DNA of 64,000 nucleotides from an uncultured Alteromonadaceae bacterium (GCA_938085045.1 CALKGI010000106.1:1-64000), one strand, 5' to 3'; shown: positions 9,888 through 18,640, counted from the first letter of the stretch. A program made the numbers and translations. The notes: generated by a model not told the origin, from the letters alone.

Positions 9888-11990
9888 TTGCGCTATATCC
9901 AAATACCCTAAATAACGCTGCTGAATATTCCTCACATAATTAACCGGTTCGCTGCCTCGGCAATAACCAAAACGGGCCTTTTTGTAGTATTTTGGCTTTT
10001 GCAGTAATAACATCGCTTTTTCTACGTTGTTAAACCACACATCAGATTTTAGATTCATTTTTTTAGCCAGCCTTTGGGCATCCTTTACATGGCCATAACC
10101 TGCGTTATAGGCGGCGAGTGCGAAAAAGAGTCGTTGTTGAACAGGCATATCATCCGAAAAGCGGTCGCGCGTCCAGTCAAGGTAGTGAATACCGGCTTTA
10201 ATAGATTCTTCAGGATTAGTGAGGTTGTCATAACCCAACTCTTTGGCCGTTCTTGGCAATACCTGCATTAAACCCACGGCGCCTGCCGATGATTTGGCCT
10301 TGGGGTTAAAGCGGCTTTCTTGAAACATTTGCGAGGTGATTAAACGCCAGTCGAATTGATGCTCACGGGCGGCGTCTTTGACTAGGTTGTCGTAGGGTGA
10401 CAGGGCTGAGTCTACTTGTATTCTGTTTTCGCGGTAATTCTTTTGGCGTTTTTTATTGCCAAAATATCTGGTTTTGACCACGTTATAAAAGGTGCCTCTA
10501 TATTCTTTTTTGATAAAGGCATTGAGTGCGTTGAGTAGCTGCGGGTTACGTTTTCGCACGGCCCAAGCATAAGGTACTTTTTCTTGTAATGTCAGCGATA
10601 CATGCAGGTTATCTCTAAATCGTTGTTCAATGCCAATCAAGTTGCTGTCGGCGATAGTCAAATCAATAGTTTTGTCGGCTACTTGTGCAATTAACAATTC
10701 GGTGGGCATATCTTCATCAGCGGGTAACACTTTTGCCCCATGTTCTTTGGCCAGTGTTTGCGCCGTATCCCAAAAGGCGCTGCTCTTACGAACCGTAATG
10801 GTTCGGCCTTTAAGATCGTCAGGCGTATTGATAGTTGGGTTATCTTGATGAGAAACAAGCTGCTCAGATACCCGATTATAACGGAAGCTGAATTGCAGTT
10901 CTTTTTGACGCTCAGGTGTTCTAGATAGTCCAGCGGCAATCACATCACCTTTGCCTTGCTGTAACAGTTGTTTCATCTGCTCGTAAGAGTCGGCAACAAC
11001 TACTTCTAATCTTACTTTGTGCCGTTTGGCAAATTCACGCATTAATTCATATTCAAACCCAGCCAGTTCGCCGCGCCATAAAAAATAGGTTTCGGGGCTG
11101 TTGCGGGTGATCATACGCAGTGGTTGTTTTCGTTTTTTAATTTGGTTTAAATCCAATTTTCGACTGGCTTGGGGTGACTGCTCAACATGGTGGGCTGCAA
11201 TAAACTCATTCAATTTATCCGCCAAGCTGTGATTGTCTTTAGTGACTGCCCAGGCCAGTTGCCTCGTTTCTGGCAATTTCATTAACGGCACTACATCGTC
11301 TCGGTAGGCGGTGAGCTGCGCGGCGGCGTGATTGTCGAGCACGCTGTATTGAATTTTTCCCTCAGACAAAGCATCAGCGGTATCTTCCCAGTTAAGCAAG
11401 TCTTTGAGAGGGGCTATTTTCCACTCGGGGAAATGCTTTTTAAGTGTTTCGATATAAGCCGTATGCTCTGGCACTGAAACGGTAATGACTGATTTTGTGT
11501 CAGGCACAGGCATGCCCTTTTTGCCGATGAGCATTTCCTCGTCTTGAGCCAGTGGCAAGGTAAAGGTCATATGCGATTGTCTTTTGTCGGTAATGCTTAG
11601 GTGACGGGGAATAATGTCGGCTTTAAATTGTGCCAACTGTTCAAACATTTGATTGAGGTTATCGACTTTATGCCATTGAATACGCAGACCGTGTTGGTGG
11701 GCAAACTCAGTTAATAAATCGATATGAAAAAGGCTGGTGGCGCCACTGCGAGGCAGGCTACTTTGTGCTTCCCACTGTAATTTTAGTGCGTTGAGCACGC
11801 CACTTTGTTTTATCTGCGCCCAGCTTCGAGCACTGTTGTTTTTAATTGGGGCTTGAGTGGCTATTTTGCTTGGTGTTTTTTGCGCGCTTGTTGTTTTACT
11901 GACCGGGATTTTATCTACAGGTTTCTTTTCAGATTCGCAGCCAGTGAGTGTTAAAATCAGTAACAGACTAAACAGAAAAGATTTATACAT
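9885..11990 (-). CDS. MltF-like membrane-bound lytic transglycosylase with two solute-binding domains
   Basis: 701 residues. Signal peptide with lipobox LTGC (Cys18), so a lipoprotein. Then a first SBP_bac_3-type domain (about 60-270), a second one (about 295-510), and an SLT lytic transglycosylase domain (about 540-690) with SQMFQESRF (catalytic Glu near 557), GLMQVLP and AAYNAG. It should cleave the MurNAc-GlcNAc bond to form 1,6-anhydro ends. E. coli MltF has only one solute-binding domain and is about 520 residues, so the extra domain here is notable. The extra module may bind muropeptides or other ligands (inference). The stop codon lies at the edge of the inverted-repeat element downstream. 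Confidence 0.92.
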   Translation of the reverse strand: MYKSFLFSLLLILTLTGCESEKKPVDKIPVSKTTSAQKTPSKIATQAPIKNNSARSWAQIKQSGVLNALKLQWEAQSSLPRSGATSLFHIDLLTEFAHQHGLRIQWHKVDNLNQMFEQLAQFKADIIPRHLSITDKRQSHMTFTLPLAQDEEMLIGKKGMPVPDTKSVITVSVPEHTAYIETLKKHFPEWKIAPLKDLLNWEDTADALSEGKIQYSVLDNHAAAQLTAYRDDVVPLMKLPETRQLAWAVTKDNHSLADKLNEFIAAHHVEQSPQASRKLDLNQIKKRKQPLRMITRNSPETYFLWRGELAGFEYELMREFAKRHKVRLEVVVADSYEQMKQLLQQGKGDVIAAGLSRTPERQKELQFSFRYNRVSEQLVSHQDNPTINTPDDLKGRTITVRKSSAFWDTAQTLAKEHGAKVLPADEDMPTELLIAQVADKTIDLTIADSNLIGIEQRFRDNLHVSLTLQEKVPYAWAVRKRNPQLLNALNAFIKKEYRGTFYNVVKTRYFGNKKRQKNYRENRIQVDSALSPYDNLVKDAAREHQFDWRLITSQMFQESRFNPKAKSSAGAVGLMQVLPRTAKELGYDNLTNPEESIKAGIHYLDWTRDRFSDDMPVQQRLFFALAAYNAGYGHVKDAQRLAKKMNLKSDVWFNNVEKAMLLLQKPKYYKKARFGYCRGSEPVNYVRNIQQRYLGYLDIAQ

Positions 11991-12332
11991 TCATCGCGCC
12001 AGATTATTTTTATGGATAACAACAATATACAAGACAAAGTGCTGAATATGTAGCCCTGAGTGGGAAAGTTGCCCAAACACCACCAAAACCCGCTTTTTTA
12101 ATTATTGTGTCTTAAACCGTAGGGGACACTGAACCTATTTTAACTGGTTGAAAAATAACAATAAAAATTCAATTTTTGTTGATTTATAAAGGCACAATAA
12201 AAAGTTGAAATGTCCCTCAGTATTATTGCTTTTTGAACCTACTCATTGCTGTCGTATTGTGTAATATATAATCAATCAGCGGAGTTTTATGGCCGATGAT
12301 TGTTTCATAAACTGTATATTAGGAGGGTTAAA
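11991..12332. other. Divergent intergenic region with an AT-rich inverted repeat
   Basis: This gap separates the divergent lytic transglycosylase and first TIR-like genes. GGGACA at 12123-12128 is mirrored by TGTCCC at 12211-12216, and an AT-rich hairpin (12157-12183, AACAATAAAAATT against AATTTTTGTTG) sits between them, suggesting a decayed ~97-base repeat element. TTGCTG (12246) and TATAAT (12267) give a possible promoter for the TIR-like gene, though the spacer of 15 is short. Confidence 0.4.
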
Positions 12333-12722
12333 ATGGCGCAAAGAATCTTTGTTTCTTACAACTTTAGTGATCGGATTGTCAAAGAGTTGGTTCAAAGTAT
12401 GATGCGAAAAGCGCTGAAGCAATTGGATGGACATCTCGTTTTTGTGACTGACGATGTATCATACAATGGACCTTCTGCTATTGCCTGGGAAGTGGCGCGT
12501 TTGATGGATGAATGTGACGCGACTTTGTTTATTGTCGGTGAAAACCCGCACAACAGCCCTTGGCTTGATCATGAGGTTGAGTGTGCAATGTCAAAAGGGA
12601 TGACAATATTGTTGACTCAGCTGCCGCAAACCAACGCTTACATCCCTGATTTGTTGGCCAACACTAGCAGTGTAAAAGTTGGTTGGGACGTTAATGAAAT
12701 CATTGCTTGCTTGAATTCGTAA
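12333..12722 (+). CDS. Small TIR-like (ThsB-type / DUF1863) protein, first of a tandem pair
   Basis: 129 residues from the ATG at 12333, which is preceded by a strong AGGAGGG; an upstream in-frame start has none. The whole protein is one TIR-like fold: IFVSYNFSDR at the N terminus (first strand and BB loop side), DGHLVFVTDDVSYNGP, CDATLFIVG, and HNSPWLDHEVECA, where Glu81 sits at the place of the catalytic or conserved Glu after Trp in TIR domains. It resembles the MTH538/ThsB TIR-like family, whose Thoeris members make NAD-derived signal molecules on phage infection. No ThsA-like effector is adjacent. The next gene is a close paralogue. Function unproven. Confidence 0.8.
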   Translation: MAQRIFVSYNFSDRIVKELVQSMMRKALKQLDGHLVFVTDDVSYNGPSAIAWEVARLMDECDATLFIVGENPHNSPWLDHEVECAMSKGMTILLTQLPQTNAYIPDLLANTSSVKVGWDVNEIIACLNS

Positions 12723-12730
12723 TAACCTCT

Positions 12731-12766
12731 GCTGGCTGGTGAGGATCACCGGCTGGCATTTTTTTT
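12731..12766 (+). terminator. Rho-independent terminator after first TIR-like gene
   Basis: GGCTGGTGA and TCACCGGCT pair across a short loop (allowing G-U pairs), followed by a run of eight T. It separates the two TIR-like genes into independent transcripts. Confidence 0.75.
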
Positions 12767-12943
12767 AGTTGTCCATCCTTCGTTTAACAGCCTACATTCG
12801 TCAGAAATCTCTTTATTTATTTTGAGACATTGCCCTCAAATTAGCAGACATTTGCTACTGCTCAGTTCCGGACTGTGGTGTAGAATGTGCCCAATTAATC
12901 GAGTCCCAAATTAAACACACAGCGTATTAACCGGAGAATTGTA

Positions 12944-13336
12944 ATGGCTAAGAATATTTTTGTTTCATATGACTTTAATGATCGCAAAGTGGCGCAAGTT
13001 GTTAAAAACATGGTGATGCAACATAAAGACGATATTGATGGCCATTTGACTTTTGTTGAAAATGACGTTTCTTATAACGGCCCTACAGCCGTTAACTGGG
13101 AAGTAGAACACACCATGGAAAATTGCGATGCCGCTTTGTTTGTTCTAGGTGACCAACACCACAACAGCCCTTGGTTGAATGTTGAAGCGCACCATGCCGC
13201 TGAAAAACACATTCCTATCATGGTTACATGTTTGCCGGGAGAAGATTCAGTAATTCCGCAAACACTTGTTGATGAAAACTGTACCAAGCACAGCTGGGAA
13301 TCTGGTGACCTTTATGCTCGTATGAACGAGTGCTAA
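12944..13336 (+). CDS. Small TIR-like (ThsB-type / DUF1863) protein, second of a tandem pair
   Basis: 130 residues, paralogue of the preceding gene over its full length: shared IFVSY-F-DR, DGHL-FV, DVSYNGP-A, WEV, CDA-LF, HNSPWL and Glu81 (WLNVE). It differs in a His-rich helix (VEAHHAAEKH) and more acidic loops. A good ribosome binding site (CCGGAGAA) precedes the ATG. It is flanked by terminators on both sides, so it is probably transcribed alone from a promoter in the 220-base gap (TAGAAT near 12881 is a possible -10). Roles to consider are NADase or signal synthase in defence, or a protein-protein adaptor; none can be chosen from sequence. Confidence 0.8.
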   Translation: MAKNIFVSYDFNDRKVAQVVKNMVMQHKDDIDGHLTFVENDVSYNGPTAVNWEVEHTMENCDAALFVLGDQHHNSPWLNVEAHHAAEKHIPIMVTCLPGEDSVIPQTLVDENCTKHSWESGDLYARMNEC

Positions 13337-13354
13337 AAACCCCGCTTTAAAAAG

Positions 13355-13385
13355 ACCTGTCTATAAGGATTTAGACAGGTTTTTG
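13355..13385 (+). terminator. Rho-independent terminator after second TIR-like gene
   Basis: A perfect 9-base stem (ACCTGTCTA / TAGACAGGT) with an 8-base loop and five T following. It also lies at the end of the convergent helicase gene. Confidence 0.85.
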
Positions 13386-13432
13386 TATTCCTTCTTTGCT
13401 GCTTTCTCCTCATATTGTTTTGACCAAAAACC

Positions 13433-16400
13433 TCAATCTAATGTTTCAATCAATTCCTTCGTATCAGCAAAACACTGCCATAACAGTTTGTTGGGTATGG
13501 CATTGGCTAACCGCAAGCCAATCACCTGACTGACGATATAAGTTTGCTCTAGTGTTAATAAACCCGCTGGAATTGCCTCGGAATATAACCACACGGGCAC
13601 TTGCTCGATAGGCATCAACTGGGGTGATTGAGCAATTTCAGTTAACATTGACGCAATGGCTGAACAAATCAGCTCCATCACGCCACCTGTTATTTTTTGC
13701 TCCAACAACGTTTGCGCGGCGTCTAACTTCTCGTTTGCTTGTAACACCCACGGGCTAATGCGTTCATAAACCGGTGCTGGTAAATCTATGGTTTGGCTGT
13801 CTGCACTTAAAGGATTAACGCCCATTTGTTGCAGTTGGTGCAGGGTTTTAACATCAACAATTGCCGCCGGAACTGACAGTTTAAGCGAATCGAGAAATTC
13901 ATTATCGGTTGTGTCAACCTCACTTAAAATGATCAACAAACCACCGCCTTTGGCGAGTATCTGCTCAATTCTATTGCCAAATTGTTGGCCAATATTGATT
14001 AGGGCTTCTTTGATTTCGTTGTCGTCGTCTGATTGTAATTGGCTTGGCAGTTGGAAACTTTGAGCAGGCGCCACGTTTGCTTTTTGTGACACTTCAGGCA
14101 AATCAATCGCTGGGAACTTTTCTAACACTTCATCAGCAGGTTTAGCCTCTTTGGCCAAATCGTCGACCACCTCAGTGAGGGTTTTCTTCGAAATGCCGAC
14201 CACATCTTCGCCGCCCTCTGGGTCAATTACATTGTCGAACAAATCTTGCTTGTTGCTGACCAATTGAAATACCCGTTGCTCGTAAGAATTTTCGGCTATC
14301 ATCAAAACAATCTGTACTTTATTGGTTTGGCCTAAACGGTGTATGCGGGCATTACGCTGTTCAAGCACCGCCGGATTCCACGGAATATCCATGTTGACCA
14401 ACACCGAAGCCGATTGCAGGTTTAAACCCGAACCACCTGCATCGGTAGAAATAAACACTTTAATAGCATCATCACTGGCAAAATCATCCATTAACTGGCC
14501 ACGCTTATTGGTGGGAATGCCGCCATGCAGATGCACACAACCCACGCCCATATGGCGCAACATATCTTCAATCATGGTGGTCATGGTACGCCACTGTGAA
14601 AACACCACCATTTTACGGCCACCATCAATACACAAATCTTCAACCAGTGTTTTGAGTTCGTTTAACTTAGGCGAGCCTTTGGTTTTTTTATCGACCAAAC
14701 CTGCGGCATCACAAGCCATGCGAGCTTGTTGCAATGAGGCCATTAGGCGGTTTCTTTCAGAAGGGGTTAAAGGCCGAGTTTTGGCTATATTGGCAATATG
14801 ACCGGCGGTGCTGATGGCGCTGTCGTGTAATTCAATTTGCTTTTTCGACATCATGACATCTAGGCGCAAAGTGGTTCGACCCGGCAATTGGTCGGCAACT
14901 ATGGTGCGATTGCGGCGCATCATTGATTGACCAATGCGTTGGCGTAAATGCGCCAAATTACGATAACCTTGAATTTTGCCACCTTCATCCAAGATATGAT
15001 AATCGCTTAAATAGCGCCATAAAGGCCCAAGCACATCTTGACTGACCACTTGCATGAGTGAATATAAATCTTCTAGGCGGTTTTCAAGTGGCGTGCCGGT
15101 TAGTACAAAGGCATATTGACTGTGCACCAGTTTAATTGCTGTGGCTATTTTAGTTCGCCAATTTTTAATGCGCTGAGCTTCATCGAGGATCATTAAATCA
15201 GCAGCTAGAACTTCGTTGATAACACTAAGGTCGCGCAGAACTAGTTCGTAGTTAACGATAAAAAAGGTTTTGTCTTGGGTATATTGAGCGTGACGCTTGG
15301 CAGGTCCACCTTGAATGATTTGTGATGACTGACCTGTAAATTTTTCAATTTCGCGTGCCCATTGGTGTTTAAGTGATGCAGGGCAAACAATTAGTACTTT
15401 TTTGGCTCCGCTATTATGAGTAAGCCACATGGCCCCGGCTATGGCTTGCAAAGTTTTGCCCAATCCCATGTCATCGGCCAGCAGTCCTCGGCCATTAGCT
15501 GCTAAAAATGCCACACCTTCGAGCTGATAAGGATAAAGCGTTGCATTAACGCCGGGCAGCTTGCCGCCTGATGCCATCACTTGTTGATGAGTTTGCAAAG
15601 TCCTGACCTGATTGGCCTGCTTGATCACTAGCGATTGCACCAGTTGCCGAGCATCGTCACCAATGAGAATATCGTCTTGACCAAATATTAAATCGGTAAA
15701 CTTAAAAAAGTCGCTGGGCAATTCACCCTTGAATAACCCTTGGGCATCAAAGAACCTGTCTATCAATTTGCTAGTCGCCTCGGTCACGCCACCTGTGCGC
15801 TGCACGCGTAAATCGGCATCTAGCCCAAAAGAACGATAAACAAAAGGTTTGGGAGCAGGGCGAGGAAAGTTTTTATTCTCTTTGGCCAATTGATGCAAAA
15901 CCGCTTCGATGTGTTTGCAGGTCGCCAATTGGTTATTGGCAAGGTCTAGGCAAGTGCAAGCATTAACCTTTTCAGAAACCGACCGAATGTTCACAGTATA
16001 ACTTTGTTGTACATTGGCTGTTGATACAATCGACGCGGCAGTCCAAGTGCCAAAAGCTGGCAGACCATCAACATGGGTTACGTTAACCTCAGTTTGGCCA
16101 CGCTTGATTCGGTCACGAATAGCGATGTCTTTGGCAGAGCTATATAACTGACTGTTTTTACTTGATTCACTAAATGCCAATAATGTGGCGACTGCGTGTT
16201 TGCATATTAATCGCTCACTGACTGTTGATTTGTTATTTGCGGTCGTGTGGTCGGCCGTACAATCGCAGCGTCCATGAAGATGTCCTGCATCATCATGGGA
16301 AAGTTCAACAGTGTAAGGAAACGCTGAATCACCACCCTCAACCCGGCCATATAAAACGTTTTGCTGTTGGTAATGCTCAATCACCCGGTTATCTTTAAAA

Positions 16401-16513
16401 TACAAAAGCCCTGCTTTGTATATTTCGTCAGAGCTGGCCGCCAGCATTGTTTGCGTGTCATATCCGCCAAAGGCATCAGTTTGTTTGGGCGTTTCGGTTG
16501 ATGGTTTATTCAT
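13433..16513 (-). CDS. SWIM zinc-finger SNF2-family helicase/ATPase
   Basis: 1026 residues from the ATG at 16513; a TTG five codons upstream is the alternative, and neither has a clear ribosome binding site. Two SWIM-type CxC...CxH zinc-binding motifs (CDC...CKH near 90-115; CTC...CKH near 190-205) precede an SNF2 ATPase core with Walker A DMGLGKT (near 348), DEAQ (near 444), and a C-terminal helicase lobe with STDAGGSGLNLQ and QRNARIHRLGQ. Bacterial relatives (RapA/HepA-like and stand-alone SWIM-SNF2 proteins) remodel nucleoprotein complexes; the target here is unknown. A C-terminal tail of about 250 residues is not recognised. It converges on the TIR-like pair; related helicases occur in some phage-defence systems, but this proximity proves nothing. 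Confidence 0.92.
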   Translation of the reverse strand: MNKPSTETPKQTDAFGGYDTQTMLAASSDEIYKAGLLYFKDNRVIEHYQQQNVLYGRVEGGDSAFPYTVELSHDDAGHLHGRCDCTADHTTANNKSTVSERLICKHAVATLLAFSESSKNSQLYSSAKDIAIRDRIKRGQTEVNVTHVDGLPAFGTWTAASIVSTANVQQSYTVNIRSVSEKVNACTCLDLANNQLATCKHIEAVLHQLAKENKNFPRPAPKPFVYRSFGLDADLRVQRTGGVTEATSKLIDRFFDAQGLFKGELPSDFFKFTDLIFGQDDILIGDDARQLVQSLVIKQANQVRTLQTHQQVMASGGKLPGVNATLYPYQLEGVAFLAANGRGLLADDMGLGKTLQAIAGAMWLTHNSGAKKVLIVCPASLKHQWAREIEKFTGQSSQIIQGGPAKRHAQYTQDKTFFIVNYELVLRDLSVINEVLAADLMILDEAQRIKNWRTKIATAIKLVHSQYAFVLTGTPLENRLEDLYSLMQVVSQDVLGPLWRYLSDYHILDEGGKIQGYRNLAHLRQRIGQSMMRRNRTIVADQLPGRTTLRLDVMMSKKQIELHDSAISTAGHIANIAKTRPLTPSERNRLMASLQQARMACDAAGLVDKKTKGSPKLNELKTLVEDLCIDGGRKMVVFSQWRTMTTMIEDMLRHMGVGCVHLHGGIPTNKRGQLMDDFASDDAIKVFISTDAGGSGLNLQSASVLVNMDIPWNPAVLEQRNARIHRLGQTNKVQIVLMIAENSYEQRVFQLVSNKQDLFDNVIDPEGGEDVVGISKKTLTEVVDDLAKEAKPADEVLEKFPAIDLPEVSQKANVAPAQSFQLPSQLQSDDDNEIKEALINIGQQFGNRIEQILAKGGGLLIILSEVDTTDNEFLDSLKLSVPAAIVDVKTLHQLQQMGVNPLSADSQTIDLPAPVYERISPWVLQANEKLDAAQTLLEQKITGGVMELICSAIASMLTEIAQSPQLMPIEQVPVWLYSEAIPAGLLTLEQTYIVSQVIGLRLANAIPNKLLWQCFADTKELIETLD

Positions 16514-16724
16514 GTGCTCGGTCCACAACAGGTGTTTTGGGGGTTTTGATTGAGATTGAGTTTATGGGAATAGATAGGTGATTGGTACTACCGAATTGGG
16601 TAAAGGTGAGATTTGTTACGCATTAGAATGAGAGAGTTATTTTGCCCTATACAAACGATATGGCTACAAAGATAGCGTATGATGCCCATCAGTAATAGCT
16701 TTTGATAACTTTATAGGTGGAACA

Positions 16725-17354
16725 ATGACTAAATATTTGTTGCTGGGATTTTTGTTGATATTCGCTCAAGCAGGACAAGCGCACGATCATTCAGTAGGTG
16801 TACATGGCATGGTGTTAATGCCGGTGGGTGAGCGAATTTTTGCATCCCATATGCCACTGCATCACAGTAAACATGCGCATCAAATTGTGCTGGAGTTGAA
16901 AGTGGACGGTCAAGCCAAAGCTGGCATCATGCGACTATTGAACAAACATGAACTGGTTAGCTTAATGCCTGAAACGTTTTCGCTAAGCAAACTGCAAAAT
17001 GGTCAACTAAAGCAATTTAGCGGGGTGATTTATACCGGTCATTTTGAACGTAAAGGCATGGTGGCTCTTAAAGATGTGTTGTTCAAGGTTGAAAAGCAGT
17101 GGCTCAATCAACCACTGGTGCAAGAGGTAAATGGTGTTTATTATGTACTTGATATTAATCAATATCAGGCATTGCTGGTACATCGTATTGGTAAGTTACC
17201 GAGCTTTGATCAAATTTTGTTGATAAGTCCGTCGACAAGAAAAACGTTGAGCTCACCTATCAATTTGGGCAATAAACAGCCACTGCAAACGCAAATTGAT
17301 GGGTTAAATATAGAAAAGTCACTTTATTTGGAAACCCAAGATTTTTCGAATTAA
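16725..17354 (+). CDS. Unknown secreted protein with His-rich N terminus
   Basis: 209 residues with a signal peptide (cleavage likely after QAGQA or near AHDH). The mature N terminus carries many His (AHDHSVGVHG, HMPLHHSKHAHQ), which might bind a metal (inference). The rest reads as a compact beta-rich domain without a family I recognise. It has a good AGGTGG ribosome binding site, and is followed 54 bases later by a LysE-type exporter on the same strand, so the two may share a transcript. It is not recognisable as a copper chaperone or as a NlpE-like protein. Confidence 0.7.
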   Translation: MTKYLLLGFLLIFAQAGQAHDHSVGVHGMVLMPVGERIFASHMPLHHSKHAHQIVLELKVDGQAKAGIMRLLNKHELVSLMPETFSLSKLQNGQLKQFSGVIYTGHFERKGMVALKDVLFKVEKQWLNQPLVQEVNGVYYVLDINQYQALLVHRIGKLPSFDQILLISPSTRKTLSSPINLGNKQPLQTQIDGLNIEKSLYLETQDFSN

Positions 17355-17408
17355 AAAACGCAAATAACAACAATAAAATAAACTGCCACTATATATAAGG
17401 AAAAACCA

Positions 17409-18047
17409 ATGCCATCGATAGATACTTTACTGACATTTGCATTGGTTTCGTTTTTGCTCAGCATTACACCGGGCCCATCGGTGCTGTATATCATGGCACG
17501 CAGTATCAGTCAGGGGCCACGGGCGGGTTTTGCTGCGGCAGGCGGCATGGCCATCGGTGCGTTTATTTACCTAGTGGCAACGGTGCTAGGTATTGCGGCT
17601 ATTTTTCAATATTATCCACAAGCGTTTACGGCAGTTAAATTGTTTGGTGCGGCCTATTTACTGTATTTGGGTTATCAATATTTATCTGCCGACAAATTTG
17701 ATCCCGCGCAAAAGCAAACGATCACGACTTTGTCGAAAGGCAAAATTTTGCGTCAAAGTGTGGTCGTTGAATTGACCAATCCTAAAACGGCTTTGTTCTT
17801 TTTGGCTTTTTTACCGCAATTTGTCGAGTTCGAATTAGGCTCGATAGCGACTCAGCTGATTGTGTTAGGCACTTGTTATACATTTGTCACGTTATGTTGC
17901 GATTGTGGTGTGGCGTTGATCTCGGGGAAATTGGGTAGATGGCTGTCAAAACATCCCAAAGCTATCTACTGGCAAGACCGTTTGGCAGGTTCTGTGCTGG
18001 TCGGTTTAGGGATTTTAATTGGTTATGAGGTGTTTTCAAATCTCTAA
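17409..18047 (+). CDS. LysE/RhtB-family amino acid exporter
   Basis: 212 residues, six predicted membrane helices. The N terminus LTFALVSFLLSITPGPSVLYIMARS carries the SITPGPS signature of the LysE/RhtB superfamily, followed by G-rich helices (GFAAAGGMAIGAF) and LTNPKTALFFLAFLPQF in the middle. These inner-membrane proteins export amino acids or their derivatives (homoserine, threonine, leucine analogues); the substrate cannot be assigned. An AAGGAAAAACC ribosome binding site precedes the ATG. No terminator is evident after it. Confidence 0.92.
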   Translation: MPSIDTLLTFALVSFLLSITPGPSVLYIMARSISQGPRAGFAAAGGMAIGAFIYLVATVLGIAAIFQYYPQAFTAVKLFGAAYLLYLGYQYLSADKFDPAQKQTITTLSKGKILRQSVVVELTNPKTALFFLAFLPQFVEFELGSIATQLIVLGTCYTFVTLCCDCGVALISGKLGRWLSKHPKAIYWQDRLAGSVLVGLGILIGYEVFSNL

Positions 18048-18208
18048 TGCTGAGCCTAAACAGACAGGTTTTTCAGTTAAACTCTTTAATGTTGTGTTAT
18101 CAATATGAAACCCTAAAGTTTTAGAATGATGATCCATTTGATTTTATTTTTACGCTTTTTTGATTGAAATCAACTGAAATTGGCGGTTAGAATCGACCTA
18201 AATACCCT

Positions 18209-18264
18209 GATCTTGACGATCATCCCTTCTTGTTCACCACCAGATCATCGATAGATCAGCGATC
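18209..18264. other. Cluster of five GATC (Dam) sites
   Basis: GATC begins at 18209, 18218, 18243, 18254 and 18261, five times within 56 bases, against an average of about one per 256. Spacings of 7-25 bases are compatible with SeqA-type binding to paired hemimethylated sites in organisms that have Dam and SeqA. It lies about 370 bases before the mraZ promoter. Confidence 0.5.
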
Positions 18265-18578
18265 TTAACGCATGGTTAATATTCTAACATTGAATCCTTC
18301 AAATACGCTTACTCTTCCCATAAAGTGAATCGATTTGGGCCTAACTGCCCTTATATTCCTATTATAAAAGCTGGTTTTTTAGGCTAATTTGCCATAAGAC
18401 GGGTTTTTTACATTTTTCTCTTGCTTTCTTATGATTTTGGTTATGGGAATAGTGTCTGTTTTTTCCATGAAAAGCGCGTAAATATTAATCCTCCCACATT
18501 TTCCCACCAAAATCATGAGCTTCGCGCCACGCCTTGTTTTTATTGCGTTTTGGTGGGGGTAATTAATCAGCATTGCGC

Positions 18579-18608
18579 TTGACAGCTGGTTATAATAATC
18601 ACTAAACT
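18579..18608 (+). promoter_or_regulatory. Promoter of the dcw operon (Pmra)
   Basis: A perfect -35 TTGACA (18579-18584) is followed after 18 bases by TAAACT (18603-18608). Transcription would start near 18615, right at the MraZ repeats, as expected for an autoregulated mraZ promoter. A TATAAT at 18591 lies too close to this -35 to pair with it. Confidence 0.7.
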
Positions 18609-18615
18609 GTACATC

Positions 18616-18640
18616 GTGGGAGAAAGTGGGTTTTTGTGGA
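18616..18640 (+). promoter_or_regulatory. MraZ operator (three 10-base-period GTGGG repeats)
   Basis: GTGGG at 18616, GTGGG at 18626 and GTGGA at 18636 give three direct repeats with exactly 10-base periodicity. MraZ in E. coli and Mycoplasma binds such TGGG repeats and represses its own operon. The box covers the predicted start of transcription. Confidence 0.85.

Noticed and set aside
13433-16513. SNF2 helicase plus TIR-like genes as one defence island
   Set aside because: The helicase is convergent to the TIR-like genes, separated by a terminator, and stand-alone SWIM-SNF2 proteins are common housekeeping-type genes. Adjacency alone is too weak, so it is not claimed as one system.
18379-18573. 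Leftward 64-codon open frame upstream of mraZ
   Set aside because: No ribosome binding site, no recognisable protein pattern, and it overlaps operator-like sequence; treated as non-coding.
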